NCBI GenBank assembly: GCA_003219925.1
Contig: QHQU01000058.1
Location: 1 to 11,074, forward strand
DNA from: Verrucomicrobiota bacterium
GTDB lineage: Bacteria > Verrucomicrobiota > Verrucomicrobiia > Chthoniobacterales > UBA10450
Length of the DNA: 11,074 nt
Reading direction: 5' to 3'
Below are positions 6,427-11,074 of this stretch, one piece after another. Each line of letters starts with the position of its first letter. Positions within the stretch are counted from its first letter, which is position 1. The position numbers and the translations under genes are program-made. Under the pieces are notes generated by a model. The model was not told the DNA's origin and did not search any database. It saw nothing but the letters and a program-made list of their open reading frames with translations.

Positions 6427-7365
6427 TTAACGATCCAGAATCACGTTCTTCGCCGCCGGATAGAGGACCGGGCAGCAACCGATCGTTTCGCAGAACGCTT
6501 TGCTGAAGTGACTCAAACTGGAGTAGCCGACCTCGATTGCCGCTTCGGTGACATTAAATCGACCGCTGCGTAAGAGTTCGGCCGCGCGTTCCATCCGGAT
6601 GTTACGCAAATACTGCGGAATGGTCAGGCCGACTTCGCGCGAAAAAATTCGGCTCAAGTAAAACGGACTGCAACCGACTTCCTGTCCGAGCATCTCCAAT
6701 GACGGCGGGTTGGCCAGATCGCGCGCCAACAATTCCTTGGTCCGTTCTACCCGGTCGCGCGCCACCCTTTTTTGTCGCATGCAAAAAAATTCCGGGTCCT
6801 TCGGTTCGAAGAGAAAATGCGCCATCAATTCGAGGGCTTTGCTTTGATACCAGAGAATTTGGGCGGCTTTCGCCACCGGCGGATCCGCCAGCGTCGCCAC
6901 CACATTTCGTTGTTGGATCGACATGGGCCGCGCCGGCGCGACTACGTTTTCATTTTTGTCGCCAAAAATCACACGCCGAATCTCCGGTTCGAGATCGGAT
7001 TCGTTCTGCACGAGCTGCTTCTGCAAATGTTTTCGGGAAAATTCCAGGGTAACGAACTGGTGATGGTCGTGCGCGCGACGCGATGCCGGCAACCGCTCGT
7101 CCCCTACTGCGTAATAGCCAGAATCACCCGGCACATAGTCGCTCTGCCTTCGTCCAACTGCACCGACCGCGCCGTGACCCTGCAGGTTCAAACAAAACTC
7201 GAGGCTGCGCGGATGAAAACTGCGGCCCCAATCGAACGAACGCTCCGTCCGAAAGTCATGCCATTCAACCGCAACCCCGAATTGATCAACATCGCCGTAG
7301 AGCGGGCGCCATCCATCTTTCACCTCACGCCAAGCATCCACCTCGGCCGCGCATTTGGAAATCAT
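6427..7365 (-). CDS. AraC family transcriptional regulator
   Basis: The 312-residue product has a C-terminal AraC/XylS DNA-binding domain (about residues 205-300) with two helix-turn-helix motifs: SLEMLGQEVGCSPFYLSRIF (222-241) and NVTEAAIEVGYSSLSHFSKAF (271-291). The N-terminal ~180 residues would be the effector or dimerisation part; I recognise no specific ligand family there. The end of the domain reads GCCPVLYP where the family normally has G-x-S/T-P-x-x-Y-R. AGGTGG sits one base before the ATG, unusually close, so an in-frame GTG a few codons inside (Val9 or Val15) is a possible start. The DUF5996 gene ends 18 nt upstream on the same strand, which suggests co-transcription. The regulator may control that operon, but no operator was identified. 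Confidence 0.92.
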   Translation of the reverse strand: MISKCAAEVDAWREVKDGWRPLYGDVDQFGVAVEWHDFRTERSFDWGRSFHPRSLEFCLNLQGHGAVGAVGRRQSDYVPGDSGYYAVGDERLPASRRAHDHHQFVTLEFSRKHLQKQLVQNESDLEPEIRRVIFGDKNENVVAPARPMSIQQRNVVATLADPPVAKAAQILWYQSKALELMAHFLFEPKDPEFFCMRQKRVARDRVERTKELLARDLANPPSLEMLGQEVGCSPFYLSRIFSREVGLTIPQYLRNIRMERAAELLRSGRFNVTEAAIEVGYSSLSHFSKAFCETIGCCPVLYPAAKNVILDR

Positions 7366-7383
7366 TCCACCTAATTACAAGTG

Positions 7384-8328
7384 TTACCGCGAAGATTGCA
7401 AGATTGGTTTCTTCTCCTCGAAGGCGGCTCGGTCCCACTTTGCCAGGGTAGCAGCGGCGTCATAAGTAGTTTGCGCAAATTCCAGAACCGCATCATCAGG
7501 TGATTCCGCACCACGCACGTCATCGTAGGGGAGAACGAATTCGCCTAACTGCGGATGAAACGAAGCCGCGGCCGGCTTTACTTTGGCCTGGGCAAAACCA
7601 TCGGGCGAAGGATAGGCGTAGGAATAGAAGAGCGCCGTGGGAATCTGGTCGTTGCCCGGCCAGAAACCGAGACTGCTCACCTCCTGTGAATAGGCTTCGC
7701 GCGTGATCGCGTCCGGCAAATGGGGAATGCCGCCGGGATGCGGCGGCGCGGGCCGCCCGGAAAAGCGGGTTACCGCGAGATCGAAGCTGCCCCAAAAAAA
7801 ATGCACCGGACTGCACTTGCCGCAGAAACGCGAGCGAAATTCCTTGAAAACCCGATCAGCCTGCAAAAGCACACGCCAGAACCGATTGGCGTATTCCGGA
7901 TCGTAAGCTGCGTGTTTCTCATCGCGGTCGAACGGGATCGCTTCCAGCGTTTCGTTCGGCCTCATTCCGATCTGCACCTCAATGGCGAGCTCTCGCAGTT
8001 TACTCATCACCTCGCGGTAAAAACTCGCGACGCTCTGTGGCTGTAATCTGATCGCGCGCTCATCGCCCTCGGTGGTGCTGATGCCCAGCTGATGCCGGAT
8101 AAAATCGAACTCGATTTCGAAAGCACGCGTGCCATACGGAATCAGTGATGTGGTTAAACCGCGCGACGTAACGTAGAGGGTTACGCCCCACGAGTGGTTA
8201 ATCCAGGGGCCGAGTGCCAGGCGGATTTTGCCGGCAATCTGCGTCCACAGCTGCAACGTCGCGCAGGTCTCGCGCCACGCCGCGTAATCGAGCGATGGCC
8301 AGATTTGCTCCCGTGATTCTTCAGCCAC
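7384..8328 (-). CDS. DUF5996 family protein
   Basis: The 314-residue cytoplasmic-looking protein has no signal peptide or membrane helix and matches the DUF5996 family over its whole length. The blocks I recognise are WRETCATLQLWTQIAGKIRL (18-37), LYVTSRGLTT (51-60), HAAYDPEYANRFW (139-151), SPVHFFWGSFDLAVTRFSGR (173-192) and GFWPG (221-225). The function is unknown. The aromatic and His-rich conserved blocks could form a ligand or metal pocket, but I see no known catalytic motif. The start is GTG at 8326-8328, 2 nt after the stop of the upstream secreted-protein gene, with family similarity beginning around residue 10. That spacing implies translational coupling. The AraC regulator follows after 18 nt. 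Confidence 0.88.
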   Translation of the reverse strand: MAEESREQIWPSLDYAAWRETCATLQLWTQIAGKIRLALGPWINHSWGVTLYVTSRGLTTSLIPYGTRAFEIEFDFIRHQLGISTTEGDERAIRLQPQSVASFYREVMSKLRELAIEVQIGMRPNETLEAIPFDRDEKHAAYDPEYANRFWRVLLQADRVFKEFRSRFCGKCSPVHFFWGSFDLAVTRFSGRPAPPHPGGIPHLPDAITREAYSQEVSSLGFWPGNDQIPTALFYSYAYPSPDGFAQAKVKPAAASFHPQLGEFVLPYDDVRGAESPDDAVLEFAQTTYDAAATLAKWDRAAFEEKKPILQSSR

Positions 8329-8330
8329 GG

Positions 8331-9041
8331 TCAGTCGTTGCCGCGAATGTAATCGGCAAAATTATGGCGCACTCGCTTGAAGGTTTCCTGCGCCTGTTCG
8401 CGGGCGCGATAAAAAGTGTGACGGACGCTGCGCATGATCGGGTTATCCCCGCTGTGCTCCTCGTCTTCGACGTCTCCTTCGCGCCGATCTTCCACCACCG
8501 CGTCCATGGGCGCTCCGGCAAACATTCCTTCGGTGCGTGTGACTGTTCCCTTATTTGCGCCGATGTGAATCGTGCCGACGGGCCGGCGATTTTGATTTTG
8601 CAACGTAACAATCCAAGTCGCATCGCCGCGTTCGTTGGTGCGCAGGGTATAACTGACGAGCGCGAAAGGGACGTGGGATGAATCGGCGGTGCGGCTTGCC
8701 ACTTCGTAAGCTCCGCTGGAATCGAGATTCAAGCGCGCGGGGTTGACGGTAGCGCCTTGCGGCGTGCCCGTAACTTGGCGACTGGAAACACGATTGGACG
8801 TGATGCGCCCATCCGTGACTTGGACTTCGCGGATTCCACCGCGCGCGTTCGGATCATCGATCAAAATTCTCCAAGTGGACGGTTGCGGATTTCCATCGAC
8901 TCCGGTGACTGACACAACACGGTTAACGAAATCGCGGTTTACTTGATTGCCGACGGTGCGAAGAGCGTCATATGCGGTAGGATTTGCTTGTGCGAAAACG
9001 GCGGAGGCAAAGAACAGGAGCGCAGCGAAACTTTTCAACAT
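8331..9041 (-). CDS. Secreted PepSY-like repeat protein, function unknown
   Basis: The 236-residue product begins with a clear signal peptide (MLKSFAALLFFASAVFA, likely cut after AFA at residue 17). Two related units follow, at about residues 35-85 and 108-170. Each has a tryptophan strand (STWRILIDD with W57; DATWIVTLQ with W143) leading to a short strand-and-turn ending in VTDGRI or GANKGTV, in the style of PepSY-like domains. The C-terminal third has an acidic stretch (EDRREGDVEDEEH, 184-196) and then a basic tail with several Arg/Lys-His residues. The frame stays open upstream to 9392, but the signal peptide fixes the start at ATG 9041, and GAGG lies about 12 nt before it. The DUF5996 gene begins 2 nt after the stop. 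No specific function is assigned; a periplasmic location is inferred. Confidence 0.72.
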   Translation of the reverse strand: MLKSFAALLFFASAVFAQANPTAYDALRTVGNQVNRDFVNRVVSVTGVDGNPQPSTWRILIDDPNARGGIREVQVTDGRITSNRVSSRQVTGTPQGATVNPARLNLDSSGAYEVASRTADSSHVPFALVSYTLRTNERGDATWIVTLQNQNRRPVGTIHIGANKGTVTRTEGMFAGAPMDAVVEDRREGDVEDEEHSGDNPIMRSVRHTFYRAREQAQETFKRVRHNFADYIRGND

Positions 9042-9216
9042 GCCCGGAATTGAACCTCGCTTTCGAATTGTGTCCACCGCGGTCTTGAGGTTTTGGCTTC
9101 GCAAACGCTGGATAGGAGGAATTGCCACGACGCCGGGACGATCTGGCGGTAGGCTCTGGCGGACGAATCGTGCTCGCTCCGCGGCACGTATCTTTCTATG
9201 ATCGAAACTTGAAGCC
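9042..9216. promoter_or_regulatory. Divergent intergenic region (promoters for both sides inferred)
   Basis: This 175-nt gap separates two divergent starts, so promoters for the secreted-protein operon and for the anti-sigma kinase gene should lie here. The only hexamer worth noting is TATGAT (9197-9202) on the plus strand, resembling a -10 box, but no good -35 lies 16-18 nt before it. If used, it would favour an internal start of the kinase gene (9238 or 9250). No palindrome or known operator is seen. Confidence 0.3.
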
Positions 9217-9696
9217 ATGCTAACCCTCGCCAGCGTGATGCGGTCGGAAATGAAAAAAAGGAAGCTCGAGTTCTCCAGCCATCCCGGCAACCTCGCGCTG
9301 ATGCGCAATTTCGTGCGCCATTTTCTCGACAATATGCCCATCTCGGAGCGCGATCGCACGCTGATGGTGTTGGGTGTGGATGAAGCGTGCACGAATATTA
9401 TTCGACACGCTTACGAATTGCGTGACGATAAACTGATCGCCCTCTCGCTCGAAATCCGGGACGATTGTGTGCGGATGCGACTTCGGGACTATGGCATGCA
9501 ACCGCCAGTAGAAGCGCTGCATCGCCGCCGACGACGTGATGGGGTTATCAGACCGGGTGGTCTCGGTTTGATGATGATCCGGAACGCTTTCGATCAGGTG
9601 GATTATATCTTGCGGCGCCGCGGGACCGAACTGGTGTTGACGAAGAAGATTGCGTCAGCGGGCAAGGAAACGCGCGATAACGGTAATTCCGGGTAA
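9217..9696 (+). CDS. RsbW/SpoIIAB-like anti-sigma factor, serine-protein kinase (HATPase_c_2)
   Basis: The 159-residue single-domain GHKL ATPase belongs to the anti-sigma regulatory factor class. The N box is VDEACTNIIRHAY (54-66) with E56 and N60. The G1 box is RDYG (90-93) and the G2 box is GGLGLMMI (114-121). Such proteins bind a sigma factor, or phosphorylate an anti-sigma-factor antagonist (STAS protein), in partner-switching stress control. No sigma factor, antagonist or PP2C phosphatase gene is in the window, so it is an orphan here. The ATP-lid region carries a run of five arginines (HRRRRRD, 102-108). Similarity begins at about residue 12 (MKKRKLEFSSHPGNL), so ATG 9250, or 9238, may be the true start rather than 9217; no start has a strong ribosome site. 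Confidence 0.85.
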   Translation: MLTLASVMRSEMKKRKLEFSSHPGNLALMRNFVRHFLDNMPISERDRTLMVLGVDEACTNIIRHAYELRDDKLIALSLEIRDDCVRMRLRDYGMQPPVEALHRRRRRDGVIRPGGLGLMMIRNAFDQVDYILRRRGTELVLTKKIASAGKETRDNGNSG

Positions 9697-9698
9697 CG

Positions 9699-9713
9699 CA
9701 CGCGTCTCGCGTG
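9699..9713. repeat. Hairpin CACGCG-TCT-CGCGTG
   Basis: A perfect 6-bp stem with a three-nucleotide TCT loop, 3 nt after the kinase stop codon. Its core is CGTCTCG. There is no T-tract, so it is not a canonical intrinsic terminator. A decayed inverted copy is at 9893-9907. Confidence 0.6.
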
Positions 9714-9714
9714 T

Positions 9715-9734
9715 AACGCCAGTCCGGCTCGGAC
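9715..9734 (+). repeat. 20-bp dispersed repeat, inverted copy at 6383-6402
   Basis: AACGCCAGTCCGGCTCGGAC is the exact reverse complement of 6383-6402. The match ends sharply on both sides. It includes the hairpin GTCCG-GCT-CGGAC (9722-9734, 5-bp stem, 3-nt loop). Confidence 0.8.
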
Positions 9735-9753
9735 TTTCGGCGTCTCGCCGAAA
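9735..9753. repeat. Hairpin TTTCGGCG-TCT-CGCCGAAA
   Basis: A perfect 8-bp stem with a TCT loop, directly abutting the previous hairpin. It has the same CGTCTCG core as 9699-9713 but different arms. Confidence 0.65.
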
Positions 9754-9868
9754 CAGTCGTCCGAGTATCCATTGACGCGGGCGAGTGCCCCGCATCGTTA
9801 GCAAAGGAGAGAAGGCTTTGCATAACTGTGCTTTTGCGTGGGGTGATGTCCTCAATCTTCCGAAGTCC

Positions 9869-9889
9869 GCGATGACGAGACGTCATCGC
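9869..9889. repeat. Hairpin GCGATGACG-AGA-CGTCATCGC
   Basis: A perfect 9-bp stem with an AGA loop. The core CGAGACG is the reverse complement of CGTCTCG, so this is the same core in the opposite orientation with unrelated arms. Confidence 0.65.
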
Positions 9890-9892
9890 CAG

Positions 9893-9907
9893 CACGCGAG
9901 ACACATG
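9893..9907. repeat. Decayed hairpin CACGCG-AGA-CACATG
   Basis: An imperfect stem (two mismatched pairs) with an AGA loop. With its flanks it is about 16 of 20 identical to the reverse complement of the 9699-9713 hairpin, so it looks like a mutated inverted copy. It starts 4 nt after the preceding hairpin. Confidence 0.45.
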
Positions 9908-9950
9908 CGCTACCCGGAAACACAATCTCGTCGACAAGCTGCCGACGATT

Positions 9951-9967
9951 GCAGGCTGGCAGCCTGC
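9951..9967. repeat. Hairpin GCAGGCT-GGC-AGCCTGC
   Basis: A perfect 7-bp stem with a three-nucleotide GGC loop. I recall similar GCAGGCTGGCAGCCTGC palindromes as common dispersed repeats in Verrucomicrobiota; no second copy is in this window. Confidence 0.6.
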
Positions 9968-9989
9968 GCTCCCCCGAGAAGATTGCCAG

Positions 9990-10006
9990 ACGACAAATCG
10001 TGTCGT
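9990..10006. repeat. Hairpin ACGACA-AATCG-TGTCGT
   Basis: A perfect 6-bp stem with a 5-nt loop, 45 nt before the ruvB start codon. Unlike its neighbours it lacks a three-nucleotide loop, so it may be an operator-like dyad or a leader hairpin of ruvB instead. Confidence 0.4.
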
Positions 10007-10051
10007 GCGTAACTTCTGGTTCGATGTTATCAGATTTCCTCGAACTGGACC

Positions 10052-11050
10052 ATGAAACCGCCGGAATCCGATGCTGCCTTCGAAGTCTCGCTGCGACCGC
10101 CAATGTTCAGCGAGTTCACCGGGCAGAGGAAGGTCTGCGAAAGGTTGGAACTTTTGGTGGCTGCGGCAAAAAAGCGCCATGACGTTCTCCAGCACATTCT
10201 GCTAAGCGGGCCACCTGGTCTCGGTAAAACCACGCTGGCCAACATCATTGCGCGCGAAATGGATGCGAACATTAAAAATACCAGCGGGCCGGTCATTGAA
10301 AAAGCGGGCGAGTTGGCGGGGCTGCTCACGAGTCTGGAAAAAGGCGACGTTCTCTTTATTGACGAGATCCATCGGCTCCAACCCACGATCGAAGAGTATC
10401 TTTATCCGGCGATGGAAGATTATCGGCTCGACATTATCATCGACCAGGGGCCACAAGCGCGCAGTCTGCGATTGCAATTGCCAAAATTCACCCTCATCGG
10501 TGCGACGACACGCGCTGGAATGGTAAGCGCGCCGTTGCGCTCGCGCTTTGGAATGACTGCGCGGCTCGATTATTACAATGCCGAAGAAATGCAGAAAATT
10601 GTCCGGCGAAGTGCGCGATTGCTTGATGTCCAGATTGATGATCCCGGTGCGGCGGAAATCGCCTCTCGGGCACGGGGAACACCCAGAGCTGCCAACAACC
10701 TGCTCTGGTGGGTGCGCGATTATGTTCAGGTCAAAGCTGACGGAAAAATAAACGGAGAATTGGCGGATCGTGCGCTGGCCATGCTCGAGATCGATCGCGA
10801 TGGGTTCGATGAGTGGGACAAGCGCATCATCGAAGCGTTGATCCACAAATTCAACGGCGGGCCGGTCGGACTGAATTCGCTCGCCGTCGCGATCGGGGAA
10901 GAAGCAGGCACGCTGGAAGAAGTGAACGAGCCCTATTTGATCATGGAAGGTTATATTAAGCGCACCCCGCAGGGGCGGGTGGCAATGCCAAAAGCGTATC
11001 GCAAGCTTGGGCTAAAACCGCCGAGTGGGGCGCAGGCGGAGTTTTTGTGA
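10052..11050 (+). CDS. ruvB: Holliday junction branch migration DNA helicase RuvB
   Basis: RuvB is the AAA+ hexameric motor that, with RuvA, drives branch migration of Holliday junctions in recombinational repair. The 332 residues are near the usual ~340. After FEVSLRPPMFSEFTGQ (10-25) come Walker A GPPGLGKTT (53-61, Lys60), Walker B LFIDEIHRL (101-109), sensor 1 GATTRAG (150-156), the arginine-finger segment LRSRFGM (162-168) and sensor 2 RARGTPR (206-212). The C-terminal winged-helix domain carries GGPVGLNSLAVAIGEEAGTL and YLIMEGYIKRTPQGRVA. The segment after sensor 2 reads NNLLWWVRDY, with tryptophans where Arg is frequent. ruvA and ruvC are not adjacent within the window. The ATG at 10052 is the natural start; the Shine-Dalgarno is weak. 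Confidence 0.97.
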   Translation: MKPPESDAAFEVSLRPPMFSEFTGQRKVCERLELLVAAAKKRHDVLQHILLSGPPGLGKTTLANIIAREMDANIKNTSGPVIEKAGELAGLLTSLEKGDVLFIDEIHRLQPTIEEYLYPAMEDYRLDIIIDQGPQARSLRLQLPKFTLIGATTRAGMVSAPLRSRFGMTARLDYYNAEEMQKIVRRSARLLDVQIDDPGAAEIASRARGTPRAANNLLWWVRDYVQVKADGKINGELADRALAMLEIDRDGFDEWDKRIIEALIHKFNGGPVGLNSLAVAIGEEAGTLEEVNEPYLIMEGYIKRTPQGRVAMPKAYRKLGLKPPSGAQAEFL

Positions 11051-11052
11051 AC

Positions 11053-11066
11053 CGTGATCCGTGATT
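11053..11066 (+). repeat. Tandem heptamer CGTGATC-CGTGATT
   Basis: Two near-identical 7-mers lie head to tail directly after the ruvB stop codon. This may be the edge of another dispersed repeat, but the window ends 8 nt later, so its extent is unknown. Confidence 0.3.
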
Positions 11067-11074
11067 CGACTTTT

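Larger units (their letters stand above)
9697..10051. other. 355-nt noncoding gap with a cluster of short hairpins
   Basis: There is no credible gene here; open frames in the gap are translations of palindromes. Hairpins lie at 9699-9713, 9722-9734, 9735-9753, 9869-9889, 9893-9907, 9951-9967 and 9990-10006. Between 9754 and 9868 I see only GCGGGC/GCCCCGC pairing near 9777-9793 and otherwise nothing. The ruvB promoter must lie in or before this gap, but no good -35/-10 pair is visible. Confidence 0.7.

Noticed and set aside
9042..9392. N-terminal extension of the secreted PepSY-like protein (frame open to 9392)
   Set aside because: A clear signal peptide begins at ATG 9041. The extension is basic, low in family-like features, and would overlap the divergent kinase gene.
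9697..10006. Possible CRISPR-like array
   Set aside because: There are no direct repeats of constant sequence with regular spacers; the units are palindromes with different arms and irregular spacing, and no cas gene is present.
9548..10195. Long minus-strand open frame of 215 codons covering the hairpin gap
   Set aside because: It overlaps the end of the anti-sigma kinase gene and the start of ruvB, and its middle is a translation of palindromic repeats. It has no recognisable domain.

Overview
The window looks like ordinary chromosome from a free-living bacterium with about 55% GC. I favour Verrucomicrobiota of the Chthoniobacterales type. That rests on the gaps between genes being seeded with short palindromic dispersed repeats, on the combination of genes, and on the RuvB sequence style. 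It is an inference from memory, not a database result. No transposase, phage gene, tRNA, rRNA or CRISPR array is visible.

The left half is read rightward. It holds the 3' end of an M3 metallopeptidase gene (1-609), a secreted M28 zinc aminopeptidase (747-2420), and a DgkA-type lipid kinase only 18 nt behind it (2439-2822). Next come a seven-helix DUF4203/TM198-like membrane protein (3020-3544) and a lipoprotein joining a degenerate HtrA/trypsin-like domain to a TonB C-terminal domain (3645-4724). The middle is read leftward from about 9041 to 4781: a secreted protein with two PepSY-like units, a DUF5996 protein 2 nt behind it, an AraC-family regulator 18 nt further on, and then purH after a 122-nt repeat-bearing gap. 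The two blocks converge at 4725-4780. The right part is read rightward again: an RsbW/SpoIIAB-like anti-sigma kinase (9217-9696) diverging from the secreted-protein gene, a 355-nt gap full of small hairpins, and ruvB (10052-11050).

The housekeeping content is de novo purine synthesis (purH), Holliday-junction branch migration (ruvB), envelope lipid phosphorylation (dgkA) and peptide turnover (M3, M28). The three-gene leftward cluster (secreted protein, DUF5996, AraC) is spaced like an operon, but its job is unknown.

Two things deserve a second look. One is the lipoprotein at 3645-4724, where two of three protease catalytic positions appear lost and a TonB domain is attached. The other is the repeat layer. 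Several hairpins share a three-nucleotide loop but have unrelated, self-complementary arms; three of them share the exact core CGTCTCG. A 20-bp sequence is identical, in inverted orientation, in two gaps 3.3 kb apart, and one copy sits nested inside another repeat. I see no defence, toxin or biosynthetic system in the window.
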